Below are positions 12,701-26,800 of a DNA stretch of 64,000 bases, in pieces. The first letter of the stretch is position 1; each line of letters starts with the position of its first letter. The DNA is taken from positions 13,694,607 to 13,758,606 of the forward strand of contig OZ029916.1 in NCBI GenBank assembly GCA_964023275.1, read 5' to 3'. Position numbers and translations under genes: made by a program. Below the pieces are notes generated by a model that made no database searches, was not told where the DNA came from, and worked only from the letters and a program-made list of their open reading frames with translations. This stretch comes from Norana najaformis (taxonomy: Eukaryota > Annelida > Clitellata > Crassiclitellata > Hormogastridae).

Positions 12701-15700
12701 TTGGCATAAAATTGATTTAAATAAGCTGAAACATGTTATCTTAGCATCTCCGTTGTGGTTAGCTCCTGCACAAACAGCGAATGAGCTAGCTATGCAGTTC
12801 CTAGTCAGAGTGCTAAATAAATTAAAGAATGATATCTTGGCATTTCCATTATGGTTGTCTCCAGCACTAACAGCTGATAAACTGGTGATGCAGTTCCCAT
12901 CCACTTTAACTGAGCTTCTTGACAGGCAAATTCCTTGCAGAACTACAAGACTTGTAGAGCACACACCAAAGCCATGGTTTAACTCTGCCATTTCTGAAGC
13001 CATGCATTGTAGAAGTCAGTTAGAGCGTTGGTGGCACCACTCTCGCCTTTCTTCTCACCACAACAGGTTTAAGCAACAGCGCAAACTTGTGCGCAAACTG
13101 GTGTCATCTGCTAAATCTGAATATTTAACAAATATAATTGTTGAATGTTCCGCAAGTTCTACATCATCAAAAACTTTGTGGATGGCTTTAAATAAGTTAT
13201 TACATAGGAAAAGTTATACTTATCCTCTGCCGTGTTCTCCGCTGCCAAAGAGCTAGCCAGTAGATTTTTGACCTTTTTTGCTGATAAAATTTCAGGTATA
13301 AGGCTGAAATTTGTTGGTTATTTGGTATCTGATAAATTTCTTCATCCTAGTTCTTCACCTTCAATCTTACATTACTTTCAGCCAACAACTCTTGCAGAGG
13401 TTTGCAGACTCATGTTTTCTTCACCTAACTAAAGCTCTCTCATTGACACCATTCCTACATATTTTCTGAATATCCTGGGTCCAACCATTACATCAATAAT
13501 CAATTTCTCATTGCTTGAGGGATCCTTCCCATCTGCTTTTGCTCATGCTATAGTTCATCCTTTGCTAAAGAAACCTTCTCTCGCCCTGGGTGACCTGTCT
13601 AATTTCAGACCCATCTCAACTTTTTGTATAGAAAATTCTTGAATGGGTAGTTTTGAATTGTATGCAAACCCACCTATCATCCAACTAGCTAATCTCTCCA
13701 TTTCATTCTGCTTACTGCAAGTTTCATTCAACAAAATCCGCACTTCTTGCTGTTCATAATGATATCATGTCCTCCATGGATACGGGTAAGGTGACAGCTC
13801 TTGTTCTCCTTGATTTGTCTGCTGCCTTTGACACCTGACCATTCTCTCCTTTTGCATCGTCTCCAGCACTAGTTTGGAGTTTCTGGTTCTGCCCCGCATT
13901 AGTTAGCTACTTATCTCAGCCCATGCACTCAGTCAGAATATTTAAATGGATATTATTCATCTAGCGCTTTGTTGACCTGTGGGGTTCTGCAGGGTTTTGT
14001 ACTTGGTCCTCTTGTTTACACCACACTTTCAGGTACACTGCTGCACAATTCATTAGGATATCATTTATATGCAGAAGATACCCAACTCTACATTTCATTT
14101 GACAGTTTGTCTTGTCACTCATCTGCACAGCTGTTGTCTGATGCCTTTGAGAAGCTAGTTTTGGAAGGCAGCAAATAAACTCCTCCATAACCCATCGAAG
14201 ACTGAATTTCTACTACTGGGCATTCCACATCAACTTAAGAAGTTTGAATGGCTTAAATCCTTAAAACTGGGTGACTCATTTGTTGAGTTGACTGATACAG
14301 CTCGTGACTTAAGCATTGTCTTTGATTCTACCATATCTCTCACAATGTAAATGGCATCATCATATAAGTATATTCGTGACATATGCAGAATTAGGCGTTA
14401 TGTCTCCATGTCTTCCAGAATATCATTGGCTAATGCACTGGTCTCTAGTTGCCTTGACTACTATAACTCAATCCTTGTTGGTATCACAAAGTCAGACATG
14501 CAGAAACTCCAAAGAGTTCAGAACTCAATTACTTCAAAATATGAGCATATTACCTGTGCTTAAATCTTTGCCTTAGCTTTCTGTTCAGTAAAGGATTTGT
14601 TTTAAATTGGGACTTACAGTATTTAAAACATGGAAATATGGCCAATCACAATACTTAAAATCAGTCCTTATTCCCAAGGCTTACCATTATTCTGCAAGGT
14701 CATTGGATTGTCTTTCTCTGGTCATACCTTGGACTAGAACTGTTCTGGGTAAATGGGCTTTTTTGGCTGCTGGACCTAAATTTTGGAACTCCCTCCCTGT
14801 GTCTGTTCATTCTGCTCAGTCGTTTCTGTCATTTCGTTCTCAACTTAAAACTTACCTTTTTCAAATTGCTTATCTACCGTAAGCTGCCTCTGTCCTGTGG
14901 ACTGACCTTCTGGATATTGACCAGATTGCAGCTAGGCTTTGGTTTTATTATTACAGAAGTCAGAGCATTGATGATGTCACTCTCATCTCTCCTCATATCA
15001 CACTAGGTTCAAACAACAGTGTGAACTCATGTGAAATCTTGTGTAATCTGCCACATCTGCGTATCTAACAGATGGTTTTGTAGAGCAACTCTCTACCGTT
15101 GTTTCGAGGGAGCTAGATAAAGTTGCGCCTGTTTGCACTTGCTTTAGAAAACCTGCCAAGCCAATCACAAAATGGCTTTCTGATGAAGCAAAGCAGGCCA
15201 AACGTGATCGTCGTCTGGAACGTCGGTGGAAGAAAACTCTGCAGGAAAGTATTGAATTGCCTACCGAAAAGCATGCAGGGTGTCTAACAAACTAATCGTA
15301 ACATCTCGACAGCATTTCTACCATAACCAGTTGGACATTGCCGAAACTTCGAAAGACCGATGGAGCATCATGAAGAAGCTGCTTCACTCCTCGAACAGTG
15401 CTGCCAATTTATCAGTGACCTTGAAGACAAAAAGCTCTGTTTAGGTTTTTCAAAATTTTTTGCTGCTAAAATATCTAACTTAAAGTCTGCCATATCAAAG
15501 CATAAGGTTGGGTTAGACAGGGCAAAACTGTTTCCCGATGTTAGAAATCCTGGTAATGAGTTTTGTACCTTACCTCCCATTACAGTACAGGAAGTTGCTA
15601 GACTCATTGGAAATGTTCCATCTAAATCATCACAACTAGACCTCATTCCAACTTCCCTTCTTAAATCCTGTTCAAGTGTGTTTTCTATCCTCATTGGTCA

Positions 15701-18700
15701 CCTGGCTAATCTCTCCTTTTGTGAAGGTCGCTTCCCTCTGCTTTTAAAATTGCTCTTGTAATACCCCTACTAAAAAAACCTCATCTTGATAAGGACTGTC
15801 TGGCTAATTATAGGCCTATTTCCAATCTGAATAATATCTCCAAACTGCTTGAATGCCTATTTCTCATATGTCTTCAGGGACATGTAACATCTTCTCCAAA
15901 TTTTAGTCCTTTTCAGCCGGCTTATCGTAAACATCATTCAACTGAGACTGCTCTTACTGGCACACTTAACAATATATTTAATTCAATGGATTCTGGCAAA
16001 GCAACTCTTCTTATATCTCTTGATTTGAGTGCTGCATTTGATACTGTAGATCATGGTATTCTGCTGTCTCGACTCTACACATCTTTTGGAATTACTGGCC
16101 CTGCTCTTCACTGGATGTCATCTTATCTCAATGATTGTTCTCATCGAGTGGCAAAAAAACTCATCTCGCTCTGACCCTATAGCCTGTCGTTCAGGTGTAC
16201 CTCAGGGTTCTGTTCTTGGACCTCTCCTATTTTCTATCTTTATTTCGCCCATTTGTCAAATTGCACGCATGCATAATACATTGGTCCAGCAATATGCTGA
16301 TGATACTCAACTCTATGTTGCTCTATCTGCAACAGATTCCTCAGCTAAAACTGAACTTAAACATTGTTTGTCCTCTCTTCACACTTGGTTCTGCATTAAT
16401 AATGATCTTGCAATCAATCCAGATAAGTCAGAGGCAATTCTTTTCACAACTCACCAGCGTATGCAGTCTTTCACTTCGCATTCTTCCATTGACCTTGCAG
16501 GAACCAAAATCCCACTATCAGACAAAATCAAAACTCTTGGTGTCACCCTTGACAACTCGCTCACTATGACTTCACACGTATCTTCGATTTGCAGGTCTTG
16601 TTTCTATCACATCAAGGCATTTTGTCACATCAGACATTCTCTGACTAATGACATGGCTAAAACAGTGGCATGTGTACTTGTTAGTTCCCGATTAGACTAT
16701 GCAAATGCGGTGTTATATGGTATATCTTCCTTTAATGTAAAAAAGCTCCAGAGGGTTCAAAACTCTCTTTCTAGGGTTGTTACATGTTCTTCTTCAACAA
16801 ATGCATTAGATCGCCTTCGTGAACTTCACTGGCTTCCTGTTGAGTGGCGTATTAAGTTTGCGTGCTTGACTTTTAAGGCTCAGAACACTGGCCTTCCATC
16901 ATATCTTAATACTTTGCCGACTCCATATCGCCCTCCCAGATTCTTGTGTTCTTCTGACTGTAATTGTAATTTGAAATTTGTACAGCGCCTCTTCAAGATA
17001 AACTCATCAGAGGCGCTCTCTGCGCTAATGATGTTAAATGTCATTAAAAACGGAACATTCGTCCACAAGTAAACATTGGTCAGAAAACTAGAAGAGTCAC
17101 CAGTGGCAAGCTCGCGCACACACGCAAAGCCCAACAACAGGTTCCCAACTAGAGTTGAATGATAACAGCATGTTCGGAGTTTCTGAAGCAGGTAGCAACG
17201 AGGATGAGGATCGACCATGGGTGATGTGATCCGCCGCCAATGGCTCACGGTTGTCCCATCGTCCAATAGTCTCTCGTAGGTGGAAGACGTTGCGGCGAGC
17301 GGAGATTAATCGAACCATCGGATATGCGTCGGACAGGTTTCGTCGCCCGTCTTTCGGTAGGTAGCTGGACCATTCCGTAGCTGACAGTCGGAGCCGCTCC
17401 AAAGACTCTCTTCGTCCTTTTTCACCGAATCCGAGATTTCCCGGTGTTGACGGCGTGCGTGGGTCTCTAGGTCTGAGACTAGATTGTCAAGCTTGAATCC
17501 TGTCCCCCCTCGGTGGGTGGACCAGTCCATTCACGGGAGGTCATGATGATAATCAACAAAACGTCCGAAACGCAATAATTCTGTTTTGGAAACGAAAAAT
17601 AATTCCACCGCCCCAACTCGGCAACAGAAGAAAACCAAACAGCTAAAATTACCGATGAGATGCTACATTTAGACAAAATATTCCGTCAAAATGAACATGT
17701 AGATATCCAACGACCATTATGGCCGCGGACGTGCGCAGTGGTTTGTTGCAAGAATCTAGGTTCAGGACAATTGTTGGATCACGTGCCTTTATCTGTTGTG
17801 CTCCTCGCATTTGGAATCGTCTACCACAAAAGGCTCATCTTGCAAACTCGCTATCATCTTTTAAATCACTTGTTAAGACTCACTACTTCATCCTGGCTTT
17901 TGCATGACTCCATCTTGCCCCCTAGCGAATATACATCCACGCCTCAGATTCAGGTTTACTGACATTGCACGCGTTACAAGTGCTTTAAATAAATAAAAAA
18001 TAAATTAATTGCTGAAAGTTCTGCATCACCAAAAACTTTGTGGATGGTTTTGAATAAGCTATTACACAAAGAGAAGCTAAATTTGTCGTCTGTTGTGTTC
18101 CCCGCTTCCCAAGAGCTAGCTAGCAAGTTTTTAAACTTCTTTGCTGATAAAATTTCTGGTAAAATTTGTTGGTTACTTGGTAAATGATAAATTTCTTCAT
18201 CCCAGTGGTTCACCTCCTGTCTTAGATTACTGTCAGCAAACAAACCTTGCAGAGGCTTGCAGATGCATCTTTTCTTCATCGATCAAGAGCTGACTCCTGG
18301 ATATCATATCAACATCTCATCTGAAAGAGTGCTTTGATGTCCTAGGCCCAACCATCATATCAATTATCAATTTCTCATTGCATGAGTGATCCTTTCCATT
18401 TGCTTTTATTCCATAGTTACTCCTTTGCTAAAGGTAACCTTTTCTCAAGCCTGGCAATGTGCATAATTACAGACTCATCTGAACTTTGAATTTTGTATGG
18501 AAAATTCTTGAACGGGTAGTTATGAATTGAATGGAACCTCATTTACTTCCAAGTTGCTAATTCCCCCCCCCCTCAGTCTGCATACCATAGGTTTCATTCA
18601 ACAGAATCCACCCTTCTTGCTGTTCATAATGACATCACATGTTCTATGGATAAAGGTAGTTTGCTACTTATCTCGGTCCACACACTCAATTGGTATATAT

Positions 18701-20803
18701 AAATTTCAAACGATCTACTGGACTTTCCCAGCAAATCTGAGTACAAAATTTGGGATGGTAGTGCCATATCAGATAGACTGGGGTTTGATGTTGCGTCAGC
18801 CTCTATGACAAAAATTAGTTGAAAAATTTTATGAAACGCATCAGTTCACTTGTTCACACCGACGAGTTGACTGTGGGTGAAATATTTTCACACTTTCTCA
18901 TTCAACTTTTTGCATCACACTGATACCAAAAATACTCATTTTGCCAGCAAGGGTCTCGCAAACAAAGATCTGGGACTGCATGTACGAGCCAACACCTGAA
19001 GTGATGTAACCAGGAGGAGGAGTAATTCAAGCATTATTGCCACCTATCCTCATAACAGGACTCATCAAACAGCCCATCCATGAAAGACTACTGATGACCA
19101 ACAGCATCCTGAAGATTCCTGGCTTGCAAACCATCGTGACATGCGACAGATATGAGTTGATTTTGGGTCATATTACCTCAATAACTTTAACAACTGCTTG
19201 CTTTTTTACAACCCAGCTGATTAGCCATCTGTACAAAGATTGACCCCTCCTCACTCACCTATGTGTCATGTGAAAACCACATACCATCCACATTGTGACA
19301 CCTTAAATACCTTGCAAAGAACAATATATATAAATGGGCAGTCTTTTATGACAAACTATAAAAAATTTGGTTTTCTTGATTGACACTAATGAAGTTTTTA
19401 GTGATGTTGGCTGTTCAGACTCCTGACTCTAAAAAATATAAGCACATACAAATAAATACATATTTGCTCATAATTAAATTTTAAACAAATTTCATGGTTA
19501 CACACTTCTTAGTGCAATCTTCAAGGGTTGATGAGATATAATGCTTTTACTCTTAAGGATGAAATGGCATCAAGACTCATTAGAAATCTGACGGAGGCCA
19601 GAATGAGGCCTCTATACTGTATACCTGGCAGGCACAGGATAATTCATTCGCCAGACCAATCATTATTCAACTAGGTCATCTGACTGCCTTTCTCTAGTGA
19701 TACCTAAGATTACAACTGTTCTTGGACAGCGAGCTTTATTGGTTGCTGGACATAAATTTGGAACTTTCTTCCTGTATCTATTCACTCTGTTCAGTCGCCT
19801 GTGTCATTTTGGTCTCAACTTAAGACTTACCTTTTTAATTTCACAGCGGACTGACTTTGGGAATATTGACTGCAGCTTGATTCTGATGCATCACCTGTTG
19901 ATGCCTTGTGCAATAGACACCGGCACTATAAAGTTGCAAATTACAATTACAAATCGCAATTACAAAATTCGCAGCCATTTCTTACTTGAATCGGATGCTA
20001 AACTGCTGGGCAATTTTACAAAAGCATCAGAAATAAGCTTGATGTTTTCAGCAGATAGCAAACACTCTGTGACTGCGTGGAGCTCTTGGGATGATTTTTC
20101 AGTCTTGTTCTCTTCGTGTCCATCATCTTTTGCATTGACATTTTGTTGACTTTCTTCAAATGAAGAGCTCACATCAGCAGCAGCTGCTTCATTATTCTTC
20201 AGAATCATTAGGTCAGATTCTCCATTAATATCACCAGACAAAGATTCATGAGATATTTCAGGTTTCTTTGATTCTTCGGATCCAACTTCTTTGCCTGGAC
20301 TCTGTCCTTTGGAATCATTGACTTTTGAATCACTACATGTTTCCTCTTCATTTTCCACTTTTACTCCCTCTGTTTCTCTAGATTGCGTCAGTTCTGGTAT
20401 TCCAAAGCTCTTCAGAAAAACAAAAACAAACATCCAAACTGTATGCAAAATGCAGCATAAAGCAACAAATATAATATTAAATAAATACATTAACTAACTG
20501 GCATTGAATTATTAAAATAATCATAGAAAGCACAATATTGAGCTCTGTAAGTACTAAACTAATTGATTACCAATGGAATAACAGATCATCTAGGGCACCT
20601 CAGCCCTCTGTCCCTTTGGAGTCAGCATGAGCATAAACAAAAGTCCTTTTAGGGTCAGTGTATGAGTACAGATACATCCTTTTGGAATTGTAGCAATTCT
20701 CCTTTTCTTCGCATTTTCTGTGTTTACATGTGTTGATTGACTGCATGTATTAGTTATAAGTAGCTATGAACAGCATAAGTAGGTGTATTAAGTGTATCAG
20801 ACT

Positions 20804-20848
<45 letters not shown>

Positions 20849-23800
20849 ATAGGTTGGCCAGCATATAGTTAGGTTTAAATATCATTTAAACATGGCCAGC
20901 ATTGCTGGAGATCATAATTAAAGTGGGAGAAGACTTATGGGAGAAGACTTTACACTTGCTGACTGAAAAGGAAAGCAGATAACCAGCAGTGAAAATATGA
21001 AATCAATGGTCGTGCTTTGGATCGTTTACAGGGACCGTCTAAAGTTCTGTAACTTAAGATCTTTCAAGTGCAGATGAAAAAGCTCAAAAGGTGCACTTTA
21101 CTCAACTCCATCATTAGCTACCAATCGACAAGAACTGTGGTAAAAGTAGTCAGAAAAACCAATGAAATCTGTTAAACTGATTGACGAAAAGTTCAAAAAC
21201 TGTGGCCATCTTCAAAAGACACCATCTTCAATGATTGAGTAAGGAAAAGCGAACCTAGGCGTGTCATCCTATAACCTAGAGTCTTCCTACCACGAAGGAA
21301 TCAGAAGCCTGCATGCCATCAAGGGAGGTTTAAATAGTTTTAATATTGTTCTAATGCTGATCTGTGCAGACCTTAAGTAGGTTAGATAAGCTTAAGTTTT
21401 GAAATTATAGCTCATGTGTGTGTCTAGAATGTTGCAGACATTAAACCTTTTATATAAAACTTGTTGAAATGTTGCCTATCAATGAAATGCACTCAAACAA
21501 TTATTCATCAACAATTATAAGGTAAAGCAACATAGTGACATATCATTTATTTAAATGATATCAACAGCAGATCATTTTTTGACTCATATTCTCTCTTACA
21601 ATATGAGTAGATGGAACATTACAGGAGCCAATATTATATACGGAGCCCAAAAGGGTCATTATATTATACTAAGCTCAAAAGTACTGACCCCACTGTTATT
21701 AGGTCAAACACAAATTATTTTGGGGTCATCATATGAGTACAACCACAAGCTTAGTTTGAATATTAGGATTTCAAAAATCTGTCCCGTGACTGGATTATCC
21801 ACGCTGTGTTTACGATTTAGCCAAAAGATCCTTCGACCAAGAGAGGACAATGACGTGCATCTGAGTGTTTTCGATAGACACTTGGAACAAGAGTGATGAT
21901 ACATTGCACTCGCTGTAACACGTGCCAATATAAAGCAAATCTGGGTATAACACGGTTGCGGCCATGGATCCCAAATTTACCTATGCATACATGTGATCTT
22001 CGGAAGAAAAACTCATAGCACGGAACCTTCTTTTCTTGTTGTTCTCCAGCTGACAGTGGGTCAAAGGCTTGCATAGCATACCAAGAGAGCCACTATAACG
22101 CATGGACATTGTATTTCTGTAAGACTTTCACTGGTACAGAACTCTCACATCCAAGGTACGCATGAAATTTCTATTATATTGTTTGCACAGTTGCATTGCC
22201 AAAATAAATTATTTAAGTTTCTAAGGATTATAACTAGACCTAAAACACTAGACAAGGGTAATGTAATAAACTTTTAGTTTCTTTAGAGAGATGTAAAAAA
22301 AGACTTCATATTCTGCTCATACTTGTTTTCTCACAAGGCTTTACAGTTTTAAATAAACATACATCACAAATAAATTGTTATTTCAACTAGCAGTAGGACA
22401 CTGTTCAAATGACTTTCTATACAAGTAATCATCATCATCTGTGATACTCTGCACAGCATATTGTCTAGTATCATCCAAAAGTACCCACAGCATGGGTACT
22501 CCAAATACAAGTACGTCAAGTACATCCGGTGCCGCTTCACACAACAATCTAAAGAGATAACAGAGTCTGGGTGTGAGGAGTCGCTGCCAGAAGTAGTGCT
22601 AATGATATTTGTCAAGAAGTGCCTCTCGCTCATTTGACTTGGTGGTGCCTGCGATGGCCTGCAACTAGCTGGTAATTGTAACTCATTGTTTACAAGCAGC
22701 CCTCATACAACATCCGCATGGAATTTTGTGGGATCAAACCATTGATATGGGTGAAGCTGACTAAATACAACACCGGCATTGGCCATAGATGTCCCAGAAG
22801 GTACAAGAAAAGCTTCGTTCCAAAACTTCTGATGTCGGTTTCTGCTCAAGTAGTACCAAAGGAGCCAATCTGAGTGGTCAACACCTTAAGCGCATCGAGC
22901 GTAGAGTTCTGCAGCAGCCAGTTACAGGGAATCTACATTCTTGTGGTCAGCTGTTGACTTTGCAAGGACAGTTTTTCAAAACACAAGAATGTTGTGAATC
23001 GATGAAATCAGGTGTACTTGTAAGCTGTCTAACAAAAAGATGCAAAGAATACCATCACCAACTCTCTCCATCATGGCCAGACCTTCTCTTCAAATTGGTT
23101 GACTTAATCTTATGCAGCACTTACATTCAACCACACTGTCCCAAAAGCATCAAGCTGGTTTGTTTCAGCTCAACAAATATTGCTGTTGGGCTGAAGTAAA
23201 TGTCCATGCAGAAATGGTGTCCGATGTTATACAAAGGCTGGCATGATCTAAGAACGACCCTCTTTGTCATGCCAATTTTCACCTCTGTCTTCCTACCAGT
23301 ATACATCTCCAAATTCCACATGTAACCCCTCTGCGCATCTGACAAAGCCCAAGTTACCGTATTATCTGGACTAAGTAAGTTGTGGTTTGTTACATGAACT
23401 TCTAAGGATGCACCTTATTGCCTAGGGGTTATTTTTTTGAATGTTATGTTTAGCAAAGATCAGTAACAAACAAAAATTAAAGTACATTAATTAAAAGTGA
23501 AATCTGCATAGTGAATACAATACTAGACTCATTATAGTACCATGTGGGCCAGATATAAAAGTATGGTGTTGTCTATTTTGTTAAATTGGATTAAACTTGC
23601 AACTGCTGAACAGGCAGATCTATAGTAGGTTCAGTTAATACTGGATTTGATATCTAATAAAAGATAGACTGATATTTCAAACCAATAATTGTATTACACT
23701 GTAACCCAAAAAGATAGTCTTTAGCTTGTGGACACTAACTTGTCAATTATATGACCATCCCAGATTGCAAGAGAAAATACAGCTCTGCTCCTTCCATAAG

Positions 23801-26800
23801 AATTCATAAATTCCTGTCAATACTGATGTGCTGCATAAGGATGCAGTGCTATCACCAATTATGACTCTGCTAATCATCCAGGTCTTGAGCTCTGCTCCAG
23901 GCTGTGCATAGCCCAAAGTTCAGTGGGTGAAGATCAGCCTGGGGTTCATTTGTGCCTGGGCCAATCTGACTGGTCTCTTAAAGCTCCTAGGGGCAAGAAA
24001 TCAAGACCCAGAGCACCCCTGCATGGTCCTTGCTTGCTATCGGACCATGCAATGTCCAAAAAAGCATTAAACGCAATTAATTCTTGAGGGTTTTAAGCAG
24101 ATGTAAATAATAAAAGATAACAGAAGATGCTGTTAACACAAATGAAAAAAGTGAAGATTTACCACAAGTCCTAGTGGAACTGTTTCAAAGTGATACAGAA
24201 GACAAGGACTTGATGGCTTTTAGAGATGACCAAAGACAAATGAACATTTGGAAAATTTTATCAATCTGTTACAAACAACTTGCAAATTCCAGACTTATTA
24301 ACGTATTCACTTCTTCAATACTTAACAGTGTTTTTCCATAATTCAATATATTTTCATGCTTTCAGATGGCTGGATTATCAAATTACTACTAACAAATGTT
24401 GAAAATCTTTAATTTTAACAGCACAAGACATTTTATTTGGACAAAGTTATTTTTGAGCAATAATTTGCTAACACTGGTCATACATTTATGACTGTCATTA
24501 GCAAATGCACTTATATGCATTCAGACTGGAAGTTTGTGTATGGGTGCACAATATATGCCAAACTGGCCTATGTACTGAATTCATAAAAATTTTGCTGGTT
24601 TTGCATCACTGCATCTTATGGTCCAAAAAATAAGGTATGCGGCTTCTTCGGTAGCATTCGTGCTAGATATCAGACTTCTCCAAGAAAGGTTTGTTTACAT
24701 ATGTACAGCCTTTTAATGCAATTACGTTCACTGTCAATGTCCCTATAAGTAACTGTATCGAAACCCTCAAAGTCTTCATTCAGGTCCAAATCTAAAAATC
24801 AGCATGCATAACGTTGCCTTCATTGGTTGAATTGTTTGCATCCCAATTCTAAAAATATATTCCACTCATTTTTACATGCAATTACAGTATCTTGGCCTAA
24901 ATGATGTAAAGTTTAAAAAATATAATGTCTGTGATAGGCCGAGAGCCTCCCATATAATAGCACCCGCCCAATGACTATTGCTGCCTGCTCATTTGCACCC
25001 GTACGGTGCCTTCCACAGCCTGCTCATCTGTAATAGGTTAAAAGAAAACCATTTCAAACACTGTCCCAAATAAAAACACAAAGATAGCAAAAGCATAAGC
25101 TTTAGAATCTACATTTTCTAATTAACAAGTCAGAAACTTGCCTCTTCTAGATCAGCTTTTACATGATTCTCACTCAAGATGTTGTTTGGCTTCTTGTCTT
25201 CTTCTGGGCATTCCATTTTCTGCATCAAACTGTCCTCATCATTTACTGTTTTTAAGCTCTCTCTTTTTAAACGCAGGTCTTTCAGGATTTCTGGAAACAA
25301 ATATGTAACTATAAGTTTATGCTTATAACTACATATGCATGTATTTTGACAGTCACACAGCACCAACACAAAACCTTTTAGAAGTCTACTCCCTAGCCTA
25401 AATGATGTAAATTTCATACAGAACACCTAATTTCAAATAATTGAAAATTAAAGCTAAAGTCATGAAAACTTTTAAAAAAGTATAAATAAATGATAAATGC
25501 TTACAGTATGCGTCACCATTAAAAGCACACAACAAAAGAACAGTTGCAAGTTAGTTTAACATGAGTACCTACTTGGCTAATTTCCACAGACAGTACATAT
25601 ATCACGAGTCCACAGTAATACAGAGTACAGTTGTGTACAAAGTGAATTTTGTTACTTAATATATGAACAGTCCACATGGGTAACGAGATCTTGGATCAAA
25701 GTGGGTGTCAAATATAAACAGAAGTACAACATTTTTTCTGTTTTTTGGTTTTCGTCTGAATTTTCTAAGAATAATAACACATTAAGCATTCCTACTAGTG
25801 ATTTTTTGGATTTTTTAATGATTAAAAAGGTCGATTATAGGGGTCTTTAGCAGCATCGCACAGCCTATAATAAAGGATGTTGAAAAATTGCAGAATGCCT
25901 TGGGCTGTCAGCCAACCAGTTTGTACCAGGGATTCAACTCCAATTCATGCATGATTGTTGACTAACATGCTGGCAGTGATCATTGCTGAAATGAATTTTC
26001 TAGCATCAGCTGTACTTCATCCACATGCACTCTGCAGAACTACAGGGATAACTGCAGCACAATATCACAAGCAACAATGGTCACTTATACTGTAGCTTGA
26101 TTAGTGGCCAACTGCTGCTGAAATGATACAGTGTCTGAAACAGCACAACATTGGAAACAAAAAAATATTTTTTATCTGTTCAATAAAATTTTATAATGAT
26201 AACAGAAAAAGACATTTTGAACCATTGTAAATTAGTTTTCAAGTAGGTAGACTGTTGATTCATGTTGAAGCTGCTATATCTAACTAAAAAATACAAGCAA
26301 ATAAATTATAAACATACATAAATTTTTCCATAATTTTAAACAAATTTCAAACACTCACAGATATGTGGCTAAAGCATATGTAGCTCTCAAAGGATTACCA
26401 TAAAACTGCAAAAAACTTGAGAAGAAACTCACCATCATGAGCTGCAAGAGCAGATTTTCTTCTTCCTTTGATCTTATTGGTCAGTTCTTCAGTGATGGCC
26501 ATCTGCTCCACAATTAAACTCTTGATGGCTTTTAGAGCAGACACAAGATCCACCTCCCACTTCTCTTCATCTAGTGCCATAATCATTTCTTCCAGTTGAG
26601 CTGGAGTACTGTAATACCAAGCCCTACCATCACCCTCACTGAAAACAATAAATGTAAAAACAATCATAGTTGACCAAACATGTAACACCCCATCAGGAAC
26701 TTTCTTTGATTTACCTAAAGTCTTTGCTACACTGGATCTGTTCTCATCTTAGCAGTCTAGCACTGAAACTTCCTGCCCTGTAAACTAATTAATCTGCCTA

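Larger units (their letters stand above)
15073..18005 (+). mobile_element. LINE-B (CR1/L2-type), 5'-truncated, inserted in LINE-A copy 2
   Basis: Begins in the linker between endonuclease and reverse transcriptase (KPITKWLSDEAKQAKRDRRL, 15150-15230). Reverse transcriptase motifs: LDLSAAFDTVDHGIL (16022), GVPQGSVLGPLLFSIF (16192), QYADDTQLYVALSAT (16290), NPDKSEAILFTT, KTLGVTLDNSLTMTSHVSSI, LDYANAVLYGI, RELHWLPVEWRIKF. The frame shifts near 16155 at a run of seven A's. The C-terminal part is split by repeat R1 (about 16963-17742) and ends with SRAFICCAPRIWNRLPQKAH, then a TGCTTTAAATAAATAAA tail. The same 3' end, without R1, is at 49191-49497 on the minus strand. Confidence 0.88.

Noticed and set aside
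22789..23199. Open plus-strand stretch of 136 codons
   Set aside because: It lies antisense to the piggyBac remnant, has no recognisable domain and a composition unlike a conserved protein.
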